DNA of 64,000 nt from the NCBI RefSeq assembly GCF_010093815.1, contig NW_022985554.1, positions 1,520,999 through 1,584,998 of the forward strand, in the 5' to 3' direction. Under the pieces are notes generated by a model. That model saw only the letters and a program-made list of their open reading frames with translations. It was not told the DNA's origin and made no database searches. The position numbers and the translations under genes were made by a program. The DNA comes from Pseudovirgaria hyperparasitica (Eukaryota > Ascomycota > Dothideomycetes > Acrospermales > Acrospermaceae). Shown here piece by piece: positions 47,981-59,119 of this stretch (positions are counted from its first letter, which is position 1; each line of letters starts with the position of its first letter).

Positions 47981-50900
47981 ATGTCTACTACTGGCCCAGA
48001 ATCGCTACCGGCGGGCCCTGCGGACAGTACCCGAAGACGGGCGAGAAATCGTCAAAGGCCAAGTCGCACCATTCCAGATGCCCAGGATCAAGGAGAGGAC
48101 ACAAACGTAGCGCGACAAGTTCAAAGTCGTGGGAGAGATGGCGTACGAGGACGGCCAGGCAGAGGCGCCCACACAACTTTGAGACCAATGAGCGTTCCAC
48201 CCGTTCCGGAAAGCCAACATACAAGCCCGAATATCTCCAACAATGAAACGCGAACGCCGCGGCAGTCAGGTCCGCGTCGTCGCGGCGGTGGTCGTGGTGG
48301 TCGTGGTGGTCGAGTGGACACCCATATGGACGAAGGACGCAATTCACGAAGACAACGAGGCGAGCCAGCTCACAATGTGAATACTTCTCAGACCTTTCAA
48401 GGAAGGCGATTCGGTGGTCAATTGACAGAAGCGAATAGCAGTATTGAAGCGTCGGCCGACACAAGTCTATCGGCCAATGCAACAGCTTTCGTTCCTGGTC
48501 AACCACATGAATCTCGTCCAATTCCTCCGGCTGCAGTCCCTCCACACAATCTTCCCCGTAAACGAAAAGCTTCGAAATCTACGGCGCCAGACATAGCTAC
48601 CAGGATCCACGAGGACATCGAGAACCACCAGTACGAATGCGCTATATGCACCAATGAAATCCTTCCAAACTCGAAAGCTTGGTCATGTAGGACATGCTGG
48701 ACGGTCTTCCATCTGAGTTGCATCAAGAAATGGTCAAGTAGAGAAGGCTCAGCAGTCTCACAGCAGCCACCTGGTCAAAACGGCGAGCTACCTCCGCCTA
48801 GACAATGGCGATGTCCTGGTTGCAACCTACCAAAGGACGATGCTCCGAAGGCATTTACTTGTTGGTGCGAAAAAGAAATTGACCCTAAACCTCTCGCTGG
48901 TCTTCCCCCTTTCTCTTGTGGGCAGACTTGCGCCCGGGATCATCTCATACCTAAGAAGTGCCCCCATCCATGCCCATTGAGTTGTCATGCGGGTCCTTGT
49001 CCACCATGTACACATACCGGGCCCACTCAAGAGTGCTTCTGCGGTAAGCAATCCGCCACACGGCGATGTGTCGACACGAATTACGAGTCTGGATGGAGTT
49101 GTCAGCAACTGTGTGGGAAGTCTATGTCGTGTCGCGAGCATGTGTGCCCCCGCAAATGCCACGAAGGTCCTTGTGGTTCGTGTGAGATCAAAATTCCTGC
49201 GCGGTGCTATTGTGGTAGATCAGAAAAGGCGATACTGTGCATGAATCAGGGCCAGCCCAAGCCAAGCCAATCAGCAGAAGAAAATTGGGTTGGCACTTTT
49301 GATTGCGCCAGCGAGTGCAAGCGTCTCCTTGATTGCGGTATCCATCGATGTACTAAAGGATGTCACCCCCAAGATGCAGATGCCTCCCACTGTCCTCGTT
49401 CACCTGATAATGTTGATCATTGTCCATGTGGAAAGACAAAGCTCGCGGATCTCAGTACAGCACTTCGTCAAAACTGTGAAGATCCAATACCGAATTGCAA
49501 TGAACCCTGCCATACAACGTTGGCATGCGGCCATACTTGTGAACAGACATGCCACGGTGGGGAATGCAGTCCTTGTATGAGACGTGTCTCGATCAAATGT
49601 CGTTGCGGCCGAGTCGAGGCAGCAACGGTGTGCCATCAAGGCTCGTATTCACAGCCCCAATGCAGACGGAAATGCAAAGCATTGCTCAACTGCAAACGTC
49701 ACGAATGCGGAGAACATTGCTGCCCAGGCGAACAGAAAGCAGCGGTACGGACGAAGAAGAAACTAAGACCCCTGAATACAGCGCCGCGGCCAATGGACAA
49801 CGACTTTGAAGCCGAACACATTTGTACACGCTCCTGTGGACGACCGCTTGGCTGTGGTCTTCACAATTGTCAGGAGCTATGCCACTCTGGACGATGTGGT
49901 AGTTGCCCTGAAGCAATTTTCCACGATGTTGCCTGTCATTGCGGTCGTACTGTTCTTCAGCCGCCTCTTCCTTGTGGTACCAAGGTTCCAGCCTGTCGTT
50001 TTGAATGTACGAGAGTGAAAAGCTGTGGACATCCGCAAGTTTCCCACAGCTGCCATACAAACGACGAGGCATGTCCCAAATGTCCGTTTCTAACAAACAA
50101 GACTTGTTCTTGCGGCAGAAACGTTCTAAAAAATCAACCATGCTTTCTGCCTGAGGTGAGATGTACTGAAGAGTGCGGACGAAAACTGAAATGTGGATCC
50201 CACAGTTGTCGCAAAATATGCCACAAACCTGGAGATTGCGAGGATTCAACATCCGGGTGCCAGCAGAAGTGTGGAAAGGAAAAGTCCTGTGGCCATCCTT
50301 GCTCAGAATTATGTCACTCTCCGTATGAGTGCAAAGAAGAGAAGCCATGCGACTCAAAGATTCTGATTACATGCCCTTGTATGCAGCTAAAAAAAGAGAC
50401 CCGATGCAATGCGACAAAGACGAATGGGGGAAATAATAAGAAAGAATTGGATTGCAACGATGAGTGCGCTCGGTTAGAACGAAATCGCAAACTCGCTGCA
50501 GCTCTCAACATCGACCCTGAGACGCACTCTGACGATCATGTGCCATATTCCTCGGATACCCTCAACATGTATCTAGCCAATTCCATATGGGCTTATGCTC
50601 AAGAGAAAGAGTTCCGCATGTTTGCTGCAGATGCGGAGGCGAGGCGACTGCGGTTCAAGCCAATGCAAGCGCCACAGAGAGCTTTCATTCACTGTTTGGC
50701 TGAAGACTTTGGTCTTGATTCTGAAAGTATGGATCCGGAGCCGCACCGGCATGTTCTGATATTCAAAACGCCACGCTTCATCATGGCCCCTATGAAGACG
50801 CTGGCGGAGAGTGCGAGGATTAGACAACGTCAACGAAGCACCGTCAGTACTGCTGCAAAGATTATTGCCCAACCTGCTGCTCCCATTATCCGACAGAATG

Positions 50901-51529
50901 CTAGCAATACGGTTGATGAACCGTATAACGGCTTTGTCCTGACCAATGCTCGCTTTGCGCTAACAGCCGAGGAGCTACGATCTGCGCTCAAGACCGTCAT
51001 GGACCCGAAGTCTGGTGTAATCTTCGATATAACTTTTCTACCCAACGAGGATGTTGTACTAAAAGCAGCTTCTCGGACGTTGATAGAGCATGATTTAGAA
51101 GTTTACCTCAGGTCCGTTAAGCCCGGAGTCGCACGCACAGTTTCCAATCAGAGACTGGGCAGCATCGAGCTTTGCCGCCTGGATCCCTCGTCTAATATCA
51201 CCCGACGCGAGTCAGACATAACAAGCAATGGTGGCTGGAGTCAAGTAGCAGCCAAGGCAAATTCTACGGGCCGATTTGTGCGACAGGTGCCAGTCATTGG
51301 ATCTGCCAGTTCCTTTACTGTTCTTAGCCTTTCGTCGAGAAATAAGAAGCTACCAGTATCCAAGAGAGAGGAGAGTATCGTAGATGACTGGGAGGCTGCG
51401 GAGTCGCTGGAGGAGGAGAAGGAGAAAGTGTCTGCTAGCGCTTGTAGTGAGGATGTTATTGAATCCTCCCAGATCCATGGGAATGACAACGCTGAGACGG
51501 CGAAAGCGACAGAGGAAGAAGTGAGGTGA
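47981..51529 (+). CDS. fap1: NFX1/FAP1-type zinc-finger protein with R3H domain
   Basis: An uninterrupted frame of 1182 residues. The N-terminus (1-200) is disordered with RGG-type repeats (RRRGGGRGGRGGRV). A RING-CH-like finger lies at about 218-290 (YECAICTNEILP, CRTCWTVFHLSCIKKW, WRCPGC). An array of NF-X1 zinc fingers follows to about residue 800 (patterns such as CGKSMSCREHVCPRKCHEGPCGSC repeated with variations). Then comes an R3H domain around 865-935 (RFKPMQAPQRAFIH, LAEDFGLDSES, HRHVLIFKTPRF) and a poorly conserved tail. Yeast Fap1 binds FKBP12 and antagonises rapamycin; animal NFX1 is a transcription/mRNA regulator with possible ubiquitin-ligase activity. Which role applies here is not visible in the sequence. 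No introns needed. Confidence 0.92.
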   Translation: MSTTGPESLPAGPADSTRRRARNRQRPSRTIPDAQDQGEDTNVARQVQSRGRDGVRGRPGRGAHTTLRPMSVPPVPESQHTSPNISNNETRTPRQSGPRRRGGGRGGRGGRVDTHMDEGRNSRRQRGEPAHNVNTSQTFQGRRFGGQLTEANSSIEASADTSLSANATAFVPGQPHESRPIPPAAVPPHNLPRKRKASKSTAPDIATRIHEDIENHQYECAICTNEILPNSKAWSCRTCWTVFHLSCIKKWSSREGSAVSQQPPGQNGELPPPRQWRCPGCNLPKDDAPKAFTCWCEKEIDPKPLAGLPPFSCGQTCARDHLIPKKCPHPCPLSCHAGPCPPCTHTGPTQECFCGKQSATRRCVDTNYESGWSCQQLCGKSMSCREHVCPRKCHEGPCGSCEIKIPARCYCGRSEKAILCMNQGQPKPSQSAEENWVGTFDCASECKRLLDCGIHRCTKGCHPQDADASHCPRSPDNVDHCPCGKTKLADLSTALRQNCEDPIPNCNEPCHTTLACGHTCEQTCHGGECSPCMRRVSIKCRCGRVEAATVCHQGSYSQPQCRRKCKALLNCKRHECGEHCCPGEQKAAVRTKKKLRPLNTAPRPMDNDFEAEHICTRSCGRPLGCGLHNCQELCHSGRCGSCPEAIFHDVACHCGRTVLQPPLPCGTKVPACRFECTRVKSCGHPQVSHSCHTNDEACPKCPFLTNKTCSCGRNVLKNQPCFLPEVRCTEECGRKLKCGSHSCRKICHKPGDCEDSTSGCQQKCGKEKSCGHPCSELCHSPYECKEEKPCDSKILITCPCMQLKKETRCNATKTNGGNNKKELDCNDECARLERNRKLAAALNIDPETHSDDHVPYSSDTLNMYLANSIWAYAQEKEFRMFAADAEARRLRFKPMQAPQRAFIHCLAEDFGLDSESMDPEPHRHVLIFKTPRFIMAPMKTLAESARIRQRQRSTVSTAAKIIAQPAAPIIRQNASNTVDEPYNGFVLTNARFALTAEELRSALKTVMDPKSGVIFDITFLPNEDVVLKAASRTLIEHDLEVYLRSVKPGVARTVSNQRLGSIELCRLDPSSNITRRESDITSNGGWSQVAAKANSTGRFVRQVPVIGSASSFTVLSLSSRNKKLPVSKREESIVDDWEAAESLEEEKEKVSASACSEDVIESSQIHGNDNAETAKATEEEVR

Positions 51530-52201
51530 AGAGATAGAAACCTATAGCGCAGACCTAGGCTGTAAAAGAAGCGGAGGCAGCTTCACTTCGTCCGAAGGAC
51601 TGGCGTGTTGCCATTGCAGTGATGTCGATATTAGCGTATAAACATAGCCTTGAAGTCAAGGCAGTGGACCTGATAAAGGCTGTACATATTAGCTGGATCT
51701 CAGGGCGTTTTCTGATAGTATGTTCTCGAAGAAGAACGCAAATGTGGTTGATCTCAAGAAAACCGGCCATCATTGTACTGCATCCAGGACAGAAGTCACA
51801 CATGTTGACAGCCAATATCACCTGCCTTTTTATTGGCTGGTCCCGATAGTTCTAGAAGAAGCAGACTGTGGGTCAGGTTTTGGGCACGAGTCGGAGCTAT
51901 TGGTCACAGCTACCTGGCACCCTTGCTGCAGTTAGCTTGACCCGCGTTTCGAAGATGCCACCTTGGACATATGGTTTTCGTCTGCCGTGTACTGTACCGT
52001 AGTATTTTCTCATGTCTTCACCGCAGTGATGCTTAATATGACATTGTCTATTATTCTCATCCAGTAGTACGTCGTGATCGAGATAATACCTCCCTACCAT
52101 CATTACAGCTCGTCGAACATCCGAGCCGCCGATCTGCGCCGCCCCTCAACCTTTCCCTCCCTCACTGAGGGTCTGTTACACTACCAGAACCACTCTGCAA
52201 C
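51530..52201. other. Intergenic before SERCA
   Basis: This contains the zinc-finger gene's 3' end and the SERCA promoter and leader. Short frames on both strands lack features. Confidence 0.5.
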
Positions 52202-55200
52202 ATGGAGGCCGCTTACGCTCGTCCAACAAGGGAGACTTTGGAATTCTTCCAAGTCTCGGAGCAACATGGCTTGAACGAGGAGCGCGTAGAAGCCCTGCGC
52301 AAGAAATATGGGAAGAACGGTAACTGCGAGAAGAACTCGTTCCTCGGCAACATGAGAGCTAATAGTACATTTGCAGCCTTACCTGAAGATCCACCAACTC
52401 CCTTATGGGAGCTCATACTAGAGCAGTTCAAAGATCAACTCGTCATAATACTTCTTGGATCCGCCGCGGTTTCATTCGTCCTTGCGCTCTTCGAGGGTGG
52501 CGACGATTGGACCGCTTTTGTGGACCCTGTTGTTGTAAGTTCCCTGTATACGTATGTTGAGTAGTCGAGAAGCTGACTATCCCACAGATCCTGACGATTC
52601 TCATCCTCAACGCCGTCGTCGGCGTATCGCAGGAAAGCAGCGCCGAAAAAGCCATTGCTGCACTCCAAGAATACTCCGCGAATGAGGCGAAGGTCATAAG
52701 AAATGGGGGTATCAAGCGTGTAAAGGCTGATGACCTGGTACCTGGTGATGTCATTACCGTGGCTATAGGAGATCGTATTCCCGCAGATTGCAGATTGCTC
52801 TCCATTCAGAGCAATAGCTTCAGTGTAGACCAGTCCATCTTGACAGGCGAAAGCGAGAGTGTTGGCAAGGATACTAGAATCGTCAAAGACAAGGATGCTG
52901 TGAAGCAGGACCAGGTCAACATGCTATTCTCTGGTACGACTGTGGTCAACGGTCATGCTAACGCTTTGGTCGTTCTCACCGGAAGTAACACTGCCATCGG
53001 CGATATTCATGAAAGTATCACGTCACAAATTTCGCAGCCTACCCCTTTGAAAGAGAAGCTCAATGACTTTGGCGATGTGTTGGCCAAGGTCATTACTGGT
53101 ATCTGTATTCTCGTCTGGCTCATCAATATTCGTCATTTCAGTGATCCTTCGCACGGAAGCTTCACCAAGGGTGCCATTTACTACCTGAAAATTGCCGTGT
53201 CACTTGGTGTTGCTGCTATTCCTGAAGGTCTCGCAGTTGTTATAACTACCTGTTTGGCCCTAGGTACTCGGAAGATGGCTGCCAGGAACGCCGTGGTCAG
53301 AAGTCTTCCATCCGTCGAAACACTTGGTAGTTGTAGCGTAATATGTTCCGACAAGACTGGGACTCTGACGACGAACCAAATGAGCGCCAACAAGATCGTC
53401 TTCATCAATGAGTCTGGTACAGATCTCGAAGAGGTTGACATCGAAGGTACTAGCTTCGCTCCCGAAGGACAAATATCTTTCAAAGGAAAGGGCCTCATAA
53501 ATGCTGCTGCCACATCAGCCACTATAACGCAGATCTGCGAGGTCACTGCTCTGTGCAATGAGGCCAAGCTCTCAATCGATCCTAAGACGGGCAATCACAG
53601 TGTCGTGGGTGAGCCTACTGAAGGCGCGCTTCGTGTATTGGTAGAGAAGGTTGGGACTCCTGTCGCAGATGTGAACGCGAAGCGATTGGCTGCATCTCTC
53701 TCTGACCGCCTACATTATTCCAGCGCATACTATGAATCACAGTATCCCAAACTCGCCACCTATGAGTTCTCTCGCGATAGAAAGAGCATGTCAGTCCTGG
53801 TCCAAGGTCGAAGTGGTCCAAAATTGCTTGTCAAGGGAGCCCCGGAATCCATTCTGGACCGATGCACCCACGTCCTCGTCGGAGCTCAAGGCAAGAAGGA
53901 AAAGCTCAATCCGAAGTTGGCCAACCTCATCAACCAAGAGATTGTTGAATATGGTAACCGAGGTCTCCGTGTTATTGCACTTGCCTCTGTCGAGGATATC
54001 GGGTCAAACCCATTGACGAAGACAGCTAAATCGACCAAGGAGTACGCACAACTCGAGACCAAGATGACACTTATTGGCCTGGTAGGTATGCTGGATCCTC
54101 CTCGACCAGAAGTTCGCCGTTCCATTGAGCTATGTCGCGAGGCAGGCATACGTGTAGTGGTTATCACGGGTGACAATCAGAATACAGCAGAGGCGATCTG
54201 TCGACAGATTGGTGTCTTTGGTGCAAACGAAAGTCTATCTGGTAAGAGCTACACTGGGCGACAATTCGATGCTTTGTCCGAATCCGAAAAGCTCGAAGCA
54301 GCAAAGCGAGCATCACTGTTCTCTCGGACCGAGCCGTCTCACAAGTCCAAGCTTGTAGATCTGCTTCAATCAGCCGGAGAAGTTGTGGCTATGACTGGTG
54401 ATGGCGTCAACGACGCGCCCGCGTTGAAGAAGGCCGATATTGGCGTTGCTATGGGCTCAGGTACTGACGTAGCCAAGCTGGCCGCCGATATGGTTCTAGT
54501 TGACGACAACTTTGCAACTATCGAAGGTGCCATTGAAGAAGGGCGATCCATCTACAGTAACACACAGCAATTCATCCGGTACCTCATATCCTCCAACATC
54601 GGCGAAGTTGTTTCGATTTTCTTGACCGCCGCAGCGGGTATGCCTGAAGCTCTTATACCTGTACAACTCCTCTGGGTCAACTTAGTCACCGATGGTCTTC
54701 CAGCGACAGCCCTTTCCTTCAACCCCCCTGATCACGATGTCATGCGGAGACAGCCAAGAAAGCGCGACGAGCCACTTGTCGGTGGGTGGTTATTTTTCCG
54801 CTACATGGTCATTGGTACCTACGTAGGTGCAGCAACCGTTTTCGGATACGCTTGGTGGTTCATGTTCTACTCAGAGGGTCCACAGATCAACTTCTCTCAG
54901 CTTGTAAGTTCCGAAGTATGCATAAGTGTAGGGGGCTCAGGTTCTAACTCGAACCAGTCTAATTTTCATCAATGCTCGACCAAATTCCCTGAGATTGGAT
55001 GTGAGATGTTCGGAAATGATATGGCTAAGTCGGCATCAACGGTCTCTCTGTCAATGTAAGCTCGATCTTCAAATCGTTGTGCTCCCACACTAACATGCCA
55101 ACAGCTTGGTCGTCATTGAGATGTTCAATGCAGTCAATGCGCTCTCTTCGTCCGAATCTCTTATCACCCTGCCTCTCTGGAAGAACATGATGCTCGTCTA

Positions 55201-55441
55201 CGCTATTTGCCTTTCCATGGCTCTCCACTTTGCACTCTTGTACATTCCTTTCTTGCAAAGCTTGTTCTCGATCGTGCCACTGAACTGGACCGAATGGAAG
55301 GCTGTTTTATATATCAGCGCTCCGATCGTCGCGATTGATGAGGTACTAAAGTTTGTTGAGCGGACATTCTTTATGAAGAAGATCGACATCTCGAACCTCC
55401 AAGCTGGGGTAAATGGCAGCCTGCAGAAGAAAAGGAATTGA
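52202..55441 (+). CDS. SERCA-type endoplasmic reticulum calcium ATPase
   Basis: Exons: 52202-52319, 52377-52534, 52588-54903, 54958-55055, 55105-55441, giving 1008 residues, the usual SERCA length. Order: N-terminal actuator part; M1-M2 ([33 protein letters not shown]); TGES loop; M3-M4 with AAIPEGLAV; phosphorylation site SDKTGTLT with Asp347; nucleotide domain (KGAPE); hinge [20 protein letters not shown]; then M5-M10 with calcium-site motifs [11 protein letters not shown] and [13 protein letters not shown]. The pump moves two calcium ions per ATP into the ER. Introns 1 (57 nt) and 3 (54 nt) are stop-free and multiples of three, so unspliced mRNA would still be in frame; family comparison ([22 protein letters not shown]) shows they should be removed. 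The likely fungal orthologues are nca-1/srcA. Confidence 0.94.
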
Positions 55442-56628
55442 GCGTTGGATTGGCAGGGGCCGGGCCACAGCGCGAATCCTGTCGTAGACTAGTATTGCAA
55501 TGCTATAGAAACTAGACACATAGCCAGATTACACAAGACAACTAGAGTAAAGAATAAAAGAACAAAGGGCATTATGCGCCGCAGAACCACGCCGCTTAGG
55601 AAGATTGTCTGATATGCCTATACGCAGTTATAGCTACACATACACACATGACCATTGTCGTTCTCCATGTCTAGTAGGAGATTTTCAGGTGGCGACCTAA
55701 GAGTCCAAATAGGGAGTCGGCACGAAGCAGAGAATCGGGAACGGGGACGGTATGTCAGCGCAACGGAGGCTCAACACCAAGGAACTAAGTCGAACGTTGA
55801 GATTTTAGGCGCTGGAGATTTCAAGGGTGGGAGGTACTGTGTGCTCTGCTCTGTACGCTATATGTTGTGTGTTGAATGATACTATTTGTATGGCGTGAGA
55901 CTGGTAGAGAGGATGCAGTTGGGGAGTACAGCATCGAGGACGAGGAGGGGGAATGATGACAGGAATATTGATAGGTCATTACTTTGATGACTAGGAGGTG
56001 GAGGCACAAATCGACAGGTATGAGATGAATATCTGTCGTTTTCGCTCCTTTAGAATTCGAGGCGGCTAACCTCGCATTTATCCGAGCCGCCGATCAGTCT
56101 TCTGGTGGGTGTGGAGGTAGTAGGGCTTGGACGCTAATTAATAGGGATCGAGTAGGCAGAGACCCACTGGTTGGCAGGTGCCACATTTGCGCCAGGAAGC
56201 AGCCATGTTTATTATATTAAAGCACCCGCGCCCAAGCTTCTTTCAGTCTTGAACTTGCTACCCGTGTGAATTATATTTTGACTAACACGAAACTTCCATT
56301 ACCTCCTTCTGCGCTCGGGACAGTCGTTATCTGTGCACCGTTTGGCCACGAAGAAGATACGCGAGATCGGAGTATTTACGCGGGCTTTATCGCCAGGGAG
56401 ACTAGCTACAGAAGTGGGGTTGTGTTGTAGGTGCGAGGTCTGAAAACGGTGAGTGTGTTCAACGACATAGCATGATGGTAGAGATCTTTACAAGGAGATG
56501 CCCTGGTGCTTTGTTAGTAGCCTCAACCTAGCATGCGGGTTTCCACTATGCAAGATCTTGCGTGGCTTTCACATGAACTGTCCGATTCAAGCTGATATTG
56601 ATTATTTAGCATCTATCACAGCCGCGTC
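55442..56628. other. Intergenic between SERCA and the MFS gene
   Basis: 1.2 kb without a supported gene. The left end is the SERCA 3' region. The right end should contain the MFS promoter. No repeats or RNA genes recognised. Confidence 0.5.
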
Positions 56629-58405
56629 ATGACTTCGATTCGTTCTGGCGCGCCACTGGCCAGCACAGCTAACGTTACTGAGCCTCAAGTCGCTCTCCCC
56701 CACCAAGAAGGTGATGACGCTGATACGCCCTCGAACATTAGATCGCACAAGGAAGACAGGTCCACCGCCTCGTGGTCCGAGAGAGATGCCGAGCTTGGGA
56801 TTGATGGATTACAGGAGAAAAATGAGCTACAGGATTCCGCCGACGAACAGGATCCTAATGTAGTTTTCTGGGACGAGCCGATTGATCAGGACCCTAACAA
56901 TCCAATCAATTGGAAAGAGGGATGGAAGTGGATGAATATTGCGGTGCTGGCGATATGTACACTTATCACGCACGAACTCCTGGCAACACGCCGAGGACAT
57001 AAGCTAATATGATACAGACCTCTCGCCTCGAGTATGTTTGCTCCGGGTGTTCCTCAAATCATGCGGGAGTTCAACACCTCCGACCCAAAGCTCGCCACTT
57101 TTGTCGTTTCTGTCTATATTCTCGGTTTCGCTTTTGGGCCACTCCTAGTCGCGCCCCTGAGTGAAATGTATGGAAGGACAGTTTGCTACCATAGCTGCAA
57201 TGTGTTGTTTGTCATATTCGCAATTGGCTGTGCTGTGTCGAACAGCTATGGCATGCTCGTGGCGTTCCGTTTCCTTATGGGTTGCGCCGGATCTGCACCA
57301 CTGACTATCGGTGGAGGTACTATCGCAGACATGATGCCTCCCGAACGCCGTGGGTCAGCTATGGCTATCTGGGCCTTGGGGCCCTTGCTTGGACCCGTTA
57401 TTGGACCTGTCGCCGGTGGGTTTCTGGTTGAAGGTGCAGGGTGGAGATGGGTATTCTGGCTGCTAGCAATTGTCGTAAGTCTGGTACGAGTGCCTACTGT
57501 GGAATATACTTACTATCTCGCCAGGGCGGTGTCTTTACAGTGCTTGCATTTCTCTTGCTCCGTGAATCCTATGCTCCTGTCTTGATCGGACGCAAGGTAG
57601 CTCGCCTTCGGAAAGAGACCGGAAATATGAATCTACGCAGTAAGCTTGACAACGGACTGACTTCCAAAGAACTGCTCAAGCGTGCTCTTGTGCGCCCAAC
57701 CAAGATGCTCTTCCTCTCACCCATCGTGTTCCTCCTTTCGCTCTACATGGCCGTTGCCTACGCCATCCTCTACCTCCTCTTCACCACATTCACATTCGTA
57801 TTTGAGCGGAGCTACGGCTTCAGTCCCGGCAACGTCGGCTTAACCTATATCCCCATTGGTATCGGCATGATTATCGGCTTAGCAGTTCTAGGAACACTCA
57901 GCGATCGTCATATCAAAGCGCTAATAGCCCATGGCGTGACACTTCAACCGGAGCACCGGCTACCTTATCTCTTGACTATCCCAGGGGGTTTTTGCATCCC
58001 CCTTGGTATGTTCATATATGGCTGGACGGCGCAATATCAGGTCCATTGGGCAGTACCGTTGCTTGGCACTATTTTCGTGGGCATTGGACTGATCAGTTGC
58101 ATGGTATACTCTTTTCCTCCTGAATGATCTTGCCAATCTACTAACATTCAGACAAGATGTCTATTAACACATACATGATTGATGCGTTCACGCTTCACGC
58201 TGCCTCCGCCATGGCTGCCAATACCGTGCTGCGATCTCTAGCCGGTGCGCTACTGCCGTTGGGTGGCCTGCAAATGTACAATGCTCTAGGATTGGGTTGG
58301 GGAAATAGTTTGATGGGTTTCATTGCGCTTGCCCTCGTACCAGTGCCGGCGGTATTCAAGATCTACGGGCCGTGGTTGAGAAATAGGTTCTGGGTCGAGT
58401 TTTAG
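56629..58405 (+). CDS. MFS transporter, DHA1-like
   Basis: Exons: 56629-56969, 57018-57474, 57525-58103, 58157-58405, giving 541 residues. The N-terminal ~95 residues are polar, ending with [16 protein letters not shown], a typical fungal DHA1 lead-in. Twelve membrane helices follow, with signatures [45 protein letters not shown], and a long central cytosolic loop; second-half motifs include [16 protein letters not shown] and [18 protein letters not shown]. Members act as proton-coupled drug, toxin or polyamine exporters at the plasma membrane; substrate unknown. Intron 1 appears to use a GC donor (GCACGA) with acceptor CAG at 57017, which keeps frame (LIT|PLASS). Intron 3 ends at AAG (58156) rather than the CAG four bases earlier. 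No biosynthetic cluster is visible beside it. Confidence 0.9.
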
Positions 58406-59119
58406 AGGGCCAGAGGATCAGTGTAAACAAGTGACACTTGCATTACGTTGCATTGCAGGCGTTGGGGCATACCGAGCGTGTCGAGAAATCCACTGTAGAC
58501 TTTATGTAATCATGATTGATGGGTGAAATACCGTTTTTGAGCGACTGAGTCACTGTGGTAAAGCTGCAGTTTGTACTGCACGGCCTCGTAGGTCCTTTGT
58601 CGTGTTTGCATGCCTGTACAGACGATGCCATCCCTGCCCCTGAACCATCTTATGTCAAGAGACTGGGGCCATGTGCAATGTGATGTACTTCGTTTGATTA
58701 GTATGGTGTACGATGTGGGCGGCAAACCTGGCAATTCTATGACAAACATGCAAATTGCCAGCCTTCTCTTCTCTAACTCATCAACATCATTTCCATCCCA
58801 TCACATATTATATAAGACATGTAGGTGGGTTCTAGACAGCTTACACACCAAGCCTGACGACACCATCCAGGAGAGGTGTATGGTGTATGGCAGTAGCTTT
58901 GCCGGAATCAAAGCCCTGGCCGTGTTCGCACTCCCTAAACAGCAGAAATTTTATCTTTTCCCTCTGCCACTAGCCAACGGGATTGGAGGGAGGCCTGACG
59001 GCTGTGCACTGATCGTGTAGCGCCGTAGACCATAGCGTAGCTTGGCCCGAAGCAGCAGTGTGTATGTGTATAGTGTGAGGGGAACTGACTGTCGTCGCTG
59101 TCACTCTTGTAGTCGCTCC
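58406..59119. other. Intergenic, convergent 3' ends
   Basis: MFS (plus) and the SAR1-like gene (minus) converge here. A 136-codon plus-strand frame at 58610-59020 has no recognisable features and was not called. Confidence 0.45.

Noticed and set aside
47643-48110. 155-codon plus-strand frame
   Set aside because: It overlaps the start of the NFX1-type gene in another frame and has no domain.
48000-48545. 185-codon minus-strand frame opposite the NFX1-type gene
   Set aside because: Antisense to the Arg/Gly-rich N-terminus; codon mirror effect.
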